Source of the DNA: Puniceibacterium sp. IMCC21224
GTDB taxonomy: Bacteria; Pseudomonadota; Alphaproteobacteria; Rhodobacterales; Rhodobacteraceae
Length of the DNA stretch: 64,000 bases
NCBI RefSeq assembly: GCF_001038505.1
Contig: NZ_LDPY01000001.1
Coordinates: 1,674,001 to 1,738,000, forward strand
Direction of reading: 5' to 3'
Shown: positions 16,766 to 26,400 of the stretch, piece by piece
How the letters are laid out: each line of letters opens with the position of its first letter
Numbering within the stretch: position 1 is the first letter of the stretch
Translations under genes and position numbers: made by a program
Notes under the pieces: generated by a model
What the model was told of the DNA's origin: nothing
The model's database searches: none
Seen by the model: the letters and a program-made list of their open reading frames with translations, nothing else

Positions 16766-18055
16766 TCAGTTGACGAACCCGAAGAGGCGCGGGACCGTCA
16801 TGGAAATGGCCGGGATAAAGGTGATCAGAAAGATCACAACCACCTCGACCAGAAGGAAAGGCAGGATGGCGCGGGCGATGGTTTCGACCCGTTCGCCAGA
16901 GACCGAACTGGCGACAAACAGCACCAGCCCCATCGGCGGTGTGGCCAGACCCACGGTCAGGTTCACCGACATGATGATCGCGAAATGTACCGGATGAATG
17001 CCGAGATCGACAAAGATCGGCCCCAAAATCGGCCCCAGGATGATGATTGCCGGGCCTGCGTCCAGAAACATGCCAACGACAAACAGCAGCAGGTTGATCA
17101 GAAACAGCAGGACCAACGGATTTTCGGACAGGGCAAGGATAAACGCGGCCAGCTGTTCCGGCGCGTGAGACAGGCTGACGACCGTCTTGAATGCCATCGC
17201 GGCCCCCACCAGCAGTAGCACCACGGCTGATGTCATCGCTGCACGTGACAGCACATCGGGCAGGTCGCGCAGTTTCAGGGTGTTGAGGACAAACATGCCG
17301 ATGAGGATGGCATAGGCAGCCGCGACAGCGGCGGCTTCGGTTGGGGTGAACACACCACCAAGGATGCCGCCAAGGATAATCACCGGCGTCAGCAGCGGAA
17401 AGAACGCGCGCAGCGATGCCTGCCCCTTTTCGCCCCAGGTCGAGCGGTTGCGGGATGCCGGGAAATCATAGCGGTCCGCCATGAATTTGACCATAATCAT
17501 CAGGCCCAGACCGACGAGGATTCCAGGCACAATGCCGGCCAGAAACAGCGCTGCGACGCTTTCGCCCATGACATAGGCGTAGATGATCATGATGCCGCTG
17601 GGCGGAATGATCGGGCCGATCACGGATGACGCGGCGGTGATGGCCGCTGCGAATTTACGGGTATATCCCTCGCGCTCCATCGCCGGAATCAGCATCGAGC
17701 CGAGCGCCGAAGTGTCTGCCACGGCTGAACCCGAAAGGCCCGCAAACAGCATGGACGACAGCACGTTCACATGCGCCAGACCGCCGCGGAAATGGCCCAT
17801 CATGGCCTGACTGAATTCCACCAACCGCATCGTGATGCCACCACGGTTCATCAGCTCGCCCGCCAGCATGAAAAACGGGATCGCCATCAGCGGAAAGCTG
17901 TCCATACCGTTGTAGACATTGCGATAGAGCAGCGACAGGTCACGTTCCTGCCCGTTCAGCATCAGTAGGATGCCGGGGGCGGCCAGCATGCCAAAGAAAA
18001 CCGGCAGGCCGATCATCAGAAACACCAGAAACAGCGGCAGGAACCAGACCAGCAT
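16766..18055 (-). CDS. dctM: TRAP transporter large permease (DctM family)
   Basis: Inner-membrane permease of 429 residues, the standard size, with about 12 hydrophobic segments. DctM landmarks: LAGELMNRGGITMRLVEFSQ, AGLSGSAVADTSALGSMLIPAM, IGPIIPPSGIMIIYAYV and a C-terminal NLTVGLATPPMGLVLFVASS. The ATG directly abuts the TAA of the DctQ gene, so the two are translationally linked. With DctQ and DctP it forms a complete sodium-driven importer, the second TRAP system in the window. It is not closely similar to the one at the left edge. Confidence 0.94.
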   Translation of the reverse strand: MLVWFLPLFLVFLMIGLPVFFGMLAAPGILLMLNGQERDLSLLYRNVYNGMDSFPLMAIPFFMLAGELMNRGGITMRLVEFSQAMMGHFRGGLAHVNVLSSMLFAGLSGSAVADTSALGSMLIPAMEREGYTRKFAAAITAASSVIGPIIPPSGIMIIYAYVMGESVAALFLAGIVPGILVGLGLMIMVKFMADRYDFPASRNRSTWGEKGQASLRAFFPLLTPVIILGGILGGVFTPTEAAAVAAAYAILIGMFVLNTLKLRDLPDVLSRAAMTSAVVLLLVGAAMAFKTVVSLSHAPEQLAAFILALSENPLVLLFLINLLLFVVGMFLDAGPAIIILGPILGPIFVDLGIHPVHFAIIMSVNLTVGLATPPMGLVLFVASSVSGERVETIARAILPFLLVEVVVIFLITFIPAISMTVPRLFGFVN

Positions 18056-18640
18056 TTATTCGACCCTCAGTTCGGCATCGGCCAGCGGGCGCAGGTTGCG
18101 CTCTCCTCCGAACATGGCAATGACCGCGCGCAGGATAAGTTCGATATTGACGGCGAGCAGCAGGATCAGCCCGACATAGAGCGACATGTACATCCAGGCG
18201 AGTTTCAGCTTGAAACCCTTCATGCCGATCCATTCCATAGGCACCCGCAGCGAGGATGAGGAAAACAGCCAGCCGGAATTGACGTGTTTGATGCCCAGTT
18301 GCAGTCCGACCACCAGGACCATGCCAGACAGGATCAACAGGGTCAGCGACAACAATGCGGCCAGACTGCGCGGCAGTAACGCCGACAGCATGTCAATCGC
18401 CACAAATCCACCGCGGCGATAGGCCGAAGGCGCCATCAGCCCGGTCATCCAGAGCATGAGAAAGCGCGCGGCCTCTTCGGGCCAGGGCAGGGCGTTGTTC
18501 AGCACATAGCGGCAGAACACCTGCACCAGAATGGCGACCACCATCAGCGCAATCGCCACGATCGACACTGCGCGCCCCGCGCGCAGCACCACATCGTTGA
18601 CAGCTTGCAGGGGGCGTAAAATCCCCAGCAATACGGCCAT
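18056..18640 (-). CDS. dctQ: TRAP transporter small permease (DctQ family)
   Basis: Inner-membrane subunit, 194 residues, with four hydrophobic segments (about 25-43, 60-75, 92-115 and 148-170). The conserved NALPWPEEAARFLMLWMTGL block and the following RRGGFVAID are typical of DctQ. An extra 20-residue loop, SGWLFSSSSLRVPMEWIGMK, sits before the last helix. The gene stops immediately before DctM and starts 57 bp after the flavin reductase gene. Confidence 0.9.
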   Translation of the reverse strand: MAVLLGILRPLQAVNDVVLRAGRAVSIVAIALMVVAILVQVFCRYVLNNALPWPEEAARFLMLWMTGLMAPSAYRRGGFVAIDMLSALLPRSLAALLSLTLLILSGMVLVVGLQLGIKHVNSGWLFSSSSLRVPMEWIGMKGFKLKLAWMYMSLYVGLILLLAVNIELILRAVIAMFGGERNLRPLADAELRVE

Positions 18641-18697
18641 TGGCCTTCCTCCTCCCTGGCGCCCCGGTTTTTGTGTTATGGGGGCGGATTATGACAC

Positions 18698-19195
18698 TTA
18701 GGCAAAACCGCCGTAGGTGCCGCTGAAAAACAGCAAAGGCGCACCCGGACGTGTGGACACGCGCGTCACACGCGCCACGACAATGGTGTGGTCGCCGCCA
18801 TCATGTTCGGCAATCTTTGTACATTCAAACCGCGACAGGCAGCCTGACAACAGCGGCACGCCGGTCGGCCCGCGTTCCCAGTCGCCGTTGCCAAAGGCGG
18901 TACCATCGCGGGCAAAGCCACTGCACAGCGGGCCCTGTTCGGCGCCCATGATGTGGATCGCAAAATCCTGCGCCGCAGCAAAGAACCCATAGCGGGACGA
19001 GGTTTTTGCCGGTGCCCAAAGCACCAGCGGCGGGTCCAGCGACACCGAGGCAAAGCTGTTGGCGGTGATGCCCAGCGGACCATCAGCGGTATCACAGGTC
19101 ACCACGGTGACGCCGGTGCCAAACCGGCCCAGTGCATCGCGAAAGGCGCGCGGGTCTTCGGTTGCGGGGTCAAAGTTCCGGGGTTGTGTGCTCAT
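18698..19195 (-). CDS. Flavin reductase family protein (flavin reductase component of a monooxygenase)
   Basis: 165 residues of the HpaC-like flavin reductase fold: FRDALGRFGTGVTVVTCDT, GPLGITANSFASVSLDPPLVL and a C-terminal LLFFSGTYGGFA. It reduces FMN with NAD(P)H and passes the free FMNH2 to a partner oxygenase. The partner is almost certainly the LLM protein encoded two genes upstream. The start at 19195 (MSTQPRNFDP) is chosen because upstream codons do not match the family, although no strong ribosome site is seen. Confidence 0.88.
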   Translation of the reverse strand: MSTQPRNFDPATEDPRAFRDALGRFGTGVTVVTCDTADGPLGITANSFASVSLDPPLVLWAPAKTSSRYGFFAAAQDFAIHIMGAEQGPLCSGFARDGTAFGNGDWERGPTGVPLLSGCLSRFECTKIAEHDGGDHTIVVARVTRVSTRPGAPLLFFSGTYGGFA

Positions 19196-19252
19196 GCTGT
19201 CACCCGCAGCGATCCGATCGCAATTCTGGCATCTGACGTGCAAGCGTTTGTG

Positions 19253-20143
19253 TCATGCCACTTCATGGCCGATGGCGTGGGTGTATAGTTCAAACCAGGT
19301 CTCCCGATCCAATGTCACACGGGCAGCATCGCTTATCAGGGCGATGCGGTCCAGATTGTTGGTTCCAAGGACCGGCAGGATGCGTGCCGGATGCGCCAGA
19401 AGCCAGGCAATCGCGACGGCGGTTTCATCAACACCCTGTTCGTTGGCGACACGGCTCAGTGTTGTGCGCAGGTCGGCATGCTTTGTGTCAAAGAACAGCG
19501 ATCCGCCGCCCAGAGGTGACCAGGCCATCGGCGCAATGCCGTTTTTCTGAAGAAATGCGATGTCGCCGTTGGTGAAAGCTTCGTTCGCGGCCAGCGAAAT
19601 CTCGATCTGGTTGGTGGCCAGCGGCGTGGACATGGCCGATTGCAGCAGCGACCAGTCCCACGGGCGAAAATTCGACACGCCGACCGAGCGCACTTTGCCC
19701 GAGGCAACCAGTTCGTCCAGCGTGGCACCGGTTTCATGCGGATCCATCAGCGGATCAGGCCGGTGGATCAGCAACAGGTCGATCACATCGGTCTTCATCA
19801 GACGCAGCGATTGTTCGACCGAAGCTACAATATGCGCGCGCGAGGTATCGTAATATTTTACCCGCGCGGCAGAATGACGTCCGACCGGGGCGACAATGTC
19901 GCATTTGGTGATGATCTCGATCTTGTCACGCAGGGCGGGGGTGAGGGCATTGCCCAGCACCTCTTCGGCCATGTAGCCGCCATAGATATCGGCCTGATCC
20001 ATTGTGGTAATGCCTTGATCAAGGCAGGCGTCAATCTTGGCCCGGACATGCTCGGGGGCGGTGTTTTCATCGTCGCTCAGCCGCCACATGCCATAGACAA
20101 GGCGGCTGAGGCTGACATCGGGGGTGATCTGAATACGGTCCAT
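19253..20143 (-). CDS. Aldo/keto reductase (YdhF-like)
   Basis: NADPH-dependent oxidoreductase of 296 residues. The catalytic Asp and Tyr are in TMDQADIYGGYMAEEVLG, the Lys in IITKCDIV and the His in LLLIHRPDPLM, the standard AKR tetrad; SVGVSNF and a C-terminal ILPVLGTNN cofactor region follow. It most resembles the E. coli YdhF group. ATG 20143 overlaps the LLM stop by one base (TGATG), so the two are coupled. It may reduce an aldehyde or ketone released by the monooxygenase. The longer open frame lies inside the LLM gene and is rejected. Confidence 0.9.
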   Translation of the reverse strand: MDRIQITPDVSLSRLVYGMWRLSDDENTAPEHVRAKIDACLDQGITTMDQADIYGGYMAEEVLGNALTPALRDKIEIITKCDIVAPVGRHSAARVKYYDTSRAHIVASVEQSLRLMKTDVIDLLLIHRPDPLMDPHETGATLDELVASGKVRSVGVSNFRPWDWSLLQSAMSTPLATNQIEISLAANEAFTNGDIAFLQKNGIAPMAWSPLGGGSLFFDTKHADLRTTLSRVANEQGVDETAVAIAWLLAHPARILPVLGTNNLDRIALISDAARVTLDRETWFELYTHAIGHEVA

Positions 20144-21297
20144 CAACGTCTCTTTCCTGCGCCAAGCGGCGTCTGCGGGGTCTTGGTGGGCACCCGGCCA
20201 TAGGCCTGGGGCAGCGAACAGGTTTTCATTTGCTGCAGCACGCGACTGCCAAAGTGACGACATTCGTCGATATGCGGATAGCCGGACAGGATAAAGGCCC
20301 GGATGCCCATTTTCTGATAATTCTCAAGCTCGGACAGAACCTGATCCGTGGATCCGACCAGTGCGGCACCACAACCCGAGCGCGCGCGGCCAATGCCGGT
20401 CCAGAGGTGGGGTTCGATGAACCCCTCCATATCCGCCAGATCGCGGTTGCGGGCCTGATGCGACACCCCGAGCGAGGTCGAATCAAGCGCGCGGTCGCGG
20501 ATCTGCTTGCCTGCATCGTCGTCCAGCTGGCTGACCAGATGCTGCGCGTATTCGCGGGCCTCTGCCTCGGTATCGCGGACGATAACATGCACGCGCAGGC
20601 CGTAATCCAGCGTGCGGTTGTGGCGGGCGGCGACAGCGTGAACGTCCGTCATGCGCTGGGCGAGGGCGTCTTTGGTTTCGGGCCACATCAGATACACATC
20701 GCAATGTTGTCCGCACAGTTCCAGCGCATCGGGGGAATAGCCGCCAAAATACAGCAACGGGCCGCCAGACTGATAGGGGCGCACCGGGTCGGTGGTCAGC
20801 CCCTCGAACTGATAGACCTCGCCTTGATAATTGATCTCGTCCTGGGTCCATGCCTGTTTCAGGATCTCGACAACTTCGCGCGACCGCTGATAGCGGAACG
20901 GCGATGGCTCTTTTTGACCGGGAAAGTCCGACGAGATAATGTTGACCGTCAGGCGACCCTCAAGCATGTGATCGAGCGTTGCAATCGTGCGGGCCAGCAT
21001 GATCGGCTGCATTTCGCCACAGCGCACGGCGGCCAGCATGTTGATGTGGTCGGTGATCGGCGCGCAGCCAGCCACAAAGCTAAGTGTATCCTGACCAACC
21101 TGATAGGACGACGGGCACAGGATGTTGCGAAACCCCTGTGACTCTGCCTCTTTGACGATATCCGAGCAATGCGCCCAGGATGATCGCAGCGCCTCGTCGG
21201 GCACGCCCAGATAGGCGTAATCGTCTGAGCAGAGCGCCGAGAACCACGACACTTCGGCGGCGTCGAGGTCCGGTGAGGTGATCGGCACAATGGTCAT
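20143..21297 (-). CDS. LLM-class flavin-dependent monooxygenase (SsuD-like)
   Basis: FMNH2-dependent oxygenase of 384 residues with the bacterial luciferase-like barrel. SsuD-type landmarks: SYQVGQDTLSFVAGCAP, MLARTIATLDHMLEGRLTVNIISSD, YFGGYSPDALELCGQHCDVYLMWPE and GSTDQVLSELENYQKMGI. SsuD releases sulfite from alkanesulfonates, but many relatives act on other substrates, so the substrate is open. It heads an operon with an aldo/keto reductase, a flavin reductase and a TRAP importer. The divergent promoter region holds a perfect FNR-type palindrome 46 bp upstream of the ATG. Confidence 0.9.
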   Translation of the reverse strand: MTIVPITSPDLDAAEVSWFSALCSDDYAYLGVPDEALRSSWAHCSDIVKEAESQGFRNILCPSSYQVGQDTLSFVAGCAPITDHINMLAAVRCGEMQPIMLARTIATLDHMLEGRLTVNIISSDFPGQKEPSPFRYQRSREVVEILKQAWTQDEINYQGEVYQFEGLTTDPVRPYQSGGPLLYFGGYSPDALELCGQHCDVYLMWPETKDALAQRMTDVHAVAARHNRTLDYGLRVHVIVRDTEAEAREYAQHLVSQLDDDAGKQIRDRALDSTSLGVSHQARNRDLADMEGFIEPHLWTGIGRARSGCGAALVGSTDQVLSELENYQKMGIRAFILSGYPHIDECRHFGSRVLQQMKTCSLPQAYGRVPTKTPQTPLGAGKRR

Positions 21298-21342
21298 TTG
21301 GATGTCCTCTGATGCGGAATTTGCGCTTGCGTAGCATTCAAT

Positions 21343-21356
21343 TTGATGTAGATCAA
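21343..21356. promoter_or_regulatory. Perfect FNR-type palindrome between the LLM operon and the GntR gene
   Basis: TTGAT-N4-ATCAA matches the FNR/FnrL consensus at every specified base. It lies 46 bp before the LLM ATG and 33 bp before the GntR ATG in a short AT-rich divergent promoter. A GntR-family operator could also overlap it; two more ATCA copies follow at 21363 and 21377. Confidence 0.55.
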
Positions 21357-21388
21357 TAGTGTATCAATCTTACAGCATCAGGCTATGG

Positions 21389-22090
21389 ATGACCGACAGC
21401 CACTCACTTCCGCTCTATATCCAGCTCAGCGAGCTATTGATCCGCGAGATCCAGTCAGGGCGGCTGGCGGATGGCGAACGGTTGGCACCGGAACGTGAGA
21501 TGGCCGCGCAGCTGGGCACCTCGGTCGGGACATTGCGCAAGGCGCTGGCGGATCTGACGGGTAAGGGCCTGCTTGAGCGGGTGCAGGGCTCAGGCAACTA
21601 CGTGCGTGCCAAAGTCGATGCCAAAAGCGTCTATGCCTTTTTTCGGGTCGAACTTCTGGATGGGGGCGGGTTGCCCACTGCCGCGCTGCTGGATGTGGCC
21701 CGTGTGGTCAAGGCCCCCGGCCTGCCCGAATTCGGCAACAGCCCCGAGGGGCACCGCATCCGCCGACTGCGGTCGCTGAACAGGCAGCCTGCCGTGTTAG
21801 AGGAAATCTGGCTCGATGGGGATTACACGCCGCGGATCGACCCCGAGGTGCTGTCGGAATCGCTGTACCTGTTTTACCGCGAGGCGTTGGGCCTGTGGAT
21901 CACCCGGATCGAAGATCGCGCTACGATGGATGTGGTGCCGGACTGGGCGCCGATCAGCTTTGGGGTGATGCCGGGCGCGCCTTGTCTGCGCATACAACGG
22001 ATCAGCTGGGCGCAGGATGGTACGCGGGCGGAAGTCTCAAACAATTGGATCGACAGTACGGTCGCGACCTATGTGACGCGGCTGACATGA
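21389..22090 (+). CDS. GntR-family regulator with UTRA domain (HutC subfamily)
   Basis: Transcription factor of 233 residues. The N-terminal winged helix (about 5-70) has PLYIQLSELLIREIQSGRL, ERLAPEREMAAQLGTS and GTLRKALADLTGKGLLERVQG, the GntR signature. The UTRA ligand domain follows, ending FGVMPGAPCLRIQRISW. It probably represses the divergent LLM-TRAP operon and its own operon until the transported substrate or a breakdown product binds. I chose ATG 21389 (MTDSHSLPLYIQL); the open frame also allows a GTG 30 bases earlier. The Gfo/Idh gene begins 11 bases after its stop. Confidence 0.9.
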   Translation: MTDSHSLPLYIQLSELLIREIQSGRLADGERLAPEREMAAQLGTSVGTLRKALADLTGKGLLERVQGSGNYVRAKVDAKSVYAFFRVELLDGGGLPTAALLDVARVVKAPGLPEFGNSPEGHRIRRLRSLNRQPAVLEEIWLDGDYTPRIDPEVLSESLYLFYREALGLWITRIEDRATMDVVPDWAPISFGVMPGAPCLRIQRISWAQDGTRAEVSNNWIDSTVATYVTRLT

Positions 22091-22101
22091 GGAGTGGTCA
22101 A

Positions 22102-23229
22102 ATGAATGCAATGGATCAGATGCAGAATGGCGCGGTCGGTACAGGGGTGATGCGGTACGGTCTGATCGGCTGCGGCATGATGGGTCAGGAGCATTTGCGC
22201 AATATCGCATTGTTGGAGAATGCCCGCGTCACAGCGATTTTCGAACCTGACGCACAGATGCTGGCGGCGGCGCTGGCGCTGGCGCCGGGGGCGCAGGCCT
22301 GTGCAACGGTTGAGGATCTGCTGGCGATTCCGGACCTGGATGCGCTGGTGATCGTGTCGCCCAATCATCTGCATGTGCCACAGCTTGAGCTGATCGCGCA
22401 GCGCAGGCCGTTGCCGATATTGGTTGAAAAGCCGCTATATACTCAGGCGGCGGATCTTGAGCGGGTGCAATCCTTTCTGGCCAGCTATCCCGCGCCAGTG
22501 TGGGTGGCAATGGAGTATCGCTATATGCCCCCGATCGCCGCGTTGCTTGAGCAGGCGCAGGCGGCGACGGGAGGGGTGCAGATGTTGACCATCCGCGAGC
22601 ACCGGTTTCCGTTCCTGCCCAAAGTCGGCGACTGGAACCGCTTCAACCGCAACACCGGCGGTACATTGGTCGAAAAATGCTGCCACTTCTTTGACTTGAT
22701 GCGGTTGGTTGTGCAGTCCGAACCTGTGCGCGTCATGGCCAGCGCGGGGCAGGCGGTGAACCACCGGGACGAAGTATATGACGGCGAAACACCAGATATC
22801 TGGGACCATGGATATGTCATCGTGGATTTCGCCAGCGGAGCGCGCGCGATGCTGGAACTGTGCATGTTCGCAGAGGGCAGCCGCTATCAGGAAGAGGTGA
22901 GCGCGGTTGGCCCGAACGGCAAGATTGAGGCGCTTGTGCCGGGACCGGGGCGGTTCTGGCCCGCAGATCTGGGCGCGCCGCCGGTGCCGCAGGTGATCGT
23001 CAGTCCGCGCCGCCCCCAAGGGCCACGCAGTGTTGAGATTCCGGTTGATCCGGCGTTGTTGCAGGCAGGGGATCACAACGGATCGACGTTCTACCAGCAT
23101 CAGCGGTTTTTGCAGGTGGTGCAGGGTGTTGCCCGGCCCGAGGTGACGCTGGACGATGGTGTGGCTGCGGTGCGGATGGGCCTTGCTGCGCAGCAGTCTG
23201 CCCTGACAGGACAGGCTGTAGCGCTCTGA
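22102..23229 (+). CDS. Gfo/Idh/MocA-family oxidoreductase
   Basis: NAD(P)-dependent dehydrogenase of 375 residues acting on a sugar, inositol-like or related polyol substrate. The Rossmann motif is YGLIGCGMMGQEHLRNI near 19-35, the conserved EKPLY is seen in PILVEKPLYT, and the C-terminal domain has NTGGTLVEKCCHFFDLMRL with the catalytic lysine and histidine of the family. The start at 22102 has AGGAG 8 bases upstream, overlapping the end of the GntR gene; the open frame extends back inside GntR and is rejected there. It is co-transcribed with the regulator and ends in a strong terminator. Confidence 0.9.
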   Translation: MNAMDQMQNGAVGTGVMRYGLIGCGMMGQEHLRNIALLENARVTAIFEPDAQMLAAALALAPGAQACATVEDLLAIPDLDALVIVSPNHLHVPQLELIAQRRPLPILVEKPLYTQAADLERVQSFLASYPAPVWVAMEYRYMPPIAALLEQAQAATGGVQMLTIREHRFPFLPKVGDWNRFNRNTGGTLVEKCCHFFDLMRLVVQSEPVRVMASAGQAVNHRDEVYDGETPDIWDHGYVIVDFASGARAMLELCMFAEGSRYQEEVSAVGPNGKIEALVPGPGRFWPADLGAPPVPQVIVSPRRPQGPRSVEIPVDPALLQAGDHNGSTFYQHQRFLQVVQGVARPEVTLDDGVAAVRMGLAAQQSALTGQAVAL

Positions 23230-23251
23230 TTTCGCAACAGAAAGACTATGG

Positions 23252-23293
23252 CGTGGCGGCTCGGCTTAACTGTTACGCCACGACGATTTTTTT
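23252..23293 (+). terminator. Intrinsic terminator after the Gfo/Idh gene
   Basis: CGTGGCG pairs perfectly with CGCCACG around a 17-nt loop; seven T residues follow at 23287-23293. The remaining 107 bp before the adhesin gene is AT-rich for this genome and probably holds its promoter, which I could not place. Confidence 0.75.
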
Positions 23294-23400
23294 GGCTCGG
23301 CGCATATTGAGTGTAGAAATTGTGGCAGAATTGCGGTAATCCGGTTCCAAATTAATAAGGCCGTCTGCCAAAAAGACGTCCATGAGCGAGCGGTGATAGT

Positions 23401-26400
23401 ATGAATGCGATCAATTATGTGGTCCGCACAGGTGCGGGCGCAACGAATTATGGTACGGTCGGTGGCGAGGGGCAGGGTTTGGTTGTCCCGGCGGGCACCG
23501 GAAATGAAATTTCCCTGAACCTGTCCCAGGCGGATCTGCGCGGGTATGACCGTGCAGGTAGCGATCTGCTGATCACGCTGGCCGATGGTCGTGTCATTGT
23601 GCTTGATGGATATTTTGACGGTGCCGCAGCCGATGCGAACCGCCTGTTCCTAAGCACGGATGGGACCTTGAGCGAAGTCAGCCTTGTCGGCGCCGAAGGT
23701 GGCGCGTTGTATGCGCAATACGGCCCGACCGAGGCTTGGGATAAGTGGAGCCCATCGGATGCGCTGATATTCGTGGATCGGCCCGAAGTGCTCGCCGCTG
23801 CAGCCGACGCTGACGAGGATGTCAGCATGTTGGCGGCAGGCCTGCTGGGTGGTCCGGGTCTGCTGGGATTGTTGGGCGTGGGCGGGGCCGCAGCTGGTGC
23901 GACGCTGCTCGGGTCTGACGGCGACGGTGATGGCAACGGTGGTGGTGACAACGGCGAGAATGGCGGTGATGGCGGCGGCAGCGATGGCGGCGACAATGAC
24001 AACGGTGGCAGCGATGGCGGTGGCAGCGATGGCGGTGGCAGCGATGGCGGTGGCAACGGTGGTGGAGGCGGCTTCCCCGGTGGTGGCGGTTACGGACCCG
24101 ACGGCAGCGGCAGCGACGAATGGGGTGTCCCGACAATTGATACGCCCGACGATTATTTTGAGGTTGGCGGCAGTGATGAGCAGATCATTCCGGTCACCGG
24201 CACGGCTGAACCCGGCTCAGAGGTGGTTGTCACCATCGGTGACGAGACACAGACCACCACATCTGACCCGGCGGGCAACTGGGATGTCGACTTTGACGGC
24301 GAGGATTTCCCCGTAGACGGAGAATACCCGATCACGGCCGAGGTAACGGACCCGGACGGAGAGGTGGTGATCGTTCCCGGACCGACCGTCGCGATTGACA
24401 CCACGCCTCCGGCGCTGGAAATCAACGAAGGCACGGTTTCGGTCGGTGAGATCGTCAACGCAGTTGAGCACCAAGACGGGGTCCAGATTGGCGGCACTGT
24501 CGAACCGGGCGCCATGGTTGTTGTCACAATCGACGACGTCGATTTTGCCGCAACGGTTGATCCTGCGGGCAACTGGACCACGGTGATCGACACCACAGTC
24601 CTGCCGGGCGGCGAATACACCCAGAGTGTGACGGTCACCGCGACCGACAGCTTTGACAATGCGACAATTGTGGTTGATGCGGTTGAGATCGACACTGTGC
24701 CGCATCCGCTGACGATTGATTCGGTGGGGGGCGATGATCTGATCAACGCGGCCGACGCCGAGGCGGGTTTCGACATCACCGGGACCAGTACGCCCGGGGC
24801 GGAGGTCGTTGTGGTCTTTGCCGACACAACCCACACCGCGACCACCACTGCCGAAGGCACCTGGTCGGTCTCGGTCGAGGCGGGAACGGTGACGGGCGAA
24901 TACACCTCGACCATCACCGCACAGACTGTGGATGTGGCTGGCAACCCCAGCAGCGCCTCGTCCGAGGTGCAGATCGATACGGTTGTGACGCTGGAAATTA
25001 CCAACCTGCCGCTGGCCGTCGATGATATCGTCAACGCGGACGAACAGGATGCAGGCGTGGCTCTGACCGGCACCGCGCAGGCCGGATCCAGCGTGACAGT
25101 CACCATCGGCGACGTCACCCAGGCCGTCACCGCCACGGCCGAGGGCACCTGGACTGTAACCTTTACCGCCACAGATCTGCCCGGTGGCACCTATGGCACC
25201 GAAGCGGTTGTTGCGGCGGTCGATACCTCTGGTAACTCGACTCAGATCACCCACGGCTTTAGCGTCGATACCGAGATTTCGGTGACAATCGACAGCACGC
25301 TGGCAGGTGACGGGCTGCTGAACGCCGCCGAGGCGGGGCAAGGCTTTGACATCACCGGCACAGCCGAGGTTGGGGCGACCGTTACTGTCACGTTCAACAG
25401 CCGGACATACACCACGGTCACGACCGAAACCGGCACGTGGTCGGTCACGGTTCCGGCAGCCGACATTACCGCAGGCGCCTATGAGGCCGAGATCACTGCA
25501 ACGGCCGTCGATGCGGCAGGCAACTCCGGCTCTGCAAACGGCAGCATCAGCGTCGACACCACGGCGGGCGTCACGCTCGACGGTGGAATCGGGGGTGAGG
25601 ACGGAATTCTGAGCGCCGCCGAGCGCGCCGAAGGTGTCACCCTGACCGGCACCGCACAGAGCGGATCAACCGTCACGGTGGTCATCGCCGGTACCAGCTT
25701 TGTCGCCACCGCAACCGAGGCCGGTATCTGGAGTATGGATGTCCCCGCCGGAGCCATTCCCGAGGGAACGCAGGATGTGGCCATCAATGTAAGCGCGGTG
25801 ACACTGGTTGGCAACACCGCCACCACCACCGGTACAATGAGCGTCGACACCGAAGCCTTTGTATCGGTCGACGCCTCCGGCGCGGGCGGTGACGGCACGG
25901 TCAACGCGGCTGAGCATCCGGATGGTGTGACCCTGACTGGTCAATCCGAACCGGGATCATCCGTGGATGTGACCATGGGGGCTGTAACGCAGGCCGCTAC
26001 TGTGGCCGCTGACGGCAGTTGGACGGTCAGCTTTGCCGCGGATGCCGTGCCGACAGGTGAACAGGACGTGACCGTGACCGCCACCGCGACTGATGCGGCA
26101 GGCAACATGGCGACGGCCAGCGATATCTTTGCCGTGGATACCGTGACCTCCGTTTCGCTCGATGCGTCGGGTGTGGCGGGGGATGGTGTAGTCAACGCGG
26201 CGGAACGTGCTGCGGGTGTGACCTTTACCGGGCAGGCCGAAGCAGGATCAACCGTGTCGGTTGTCATCGGGTCGACAACGCAGGCCGCGACGGTGGCGAC
26301 TGATGGCAGCTGGACCGTCACCTTTGGTGGCGGCGCGATGCCAGAAGGCGAAAAGCAAGTGACCGTTACCGCAACCGCAACCGATGCGGCGGGGAACACA

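Noticed and set aside
20011..20040. CCTTGATCAAGG palindrome inside the aldo/keto reductase gene
   Set aside because: It lacks the N4 spacer of an FNR site and lies within coding sequence; chance is sufficient.
23943..24063. Looked like a possible CRISPR or RTX region because of short regular repeats
   Set aside because: Repeats are contiguous 15-bp coding units without unique spacers, and the peptide GGSDG is not the calcium-binding GGxGxDxLx nonapeptide.
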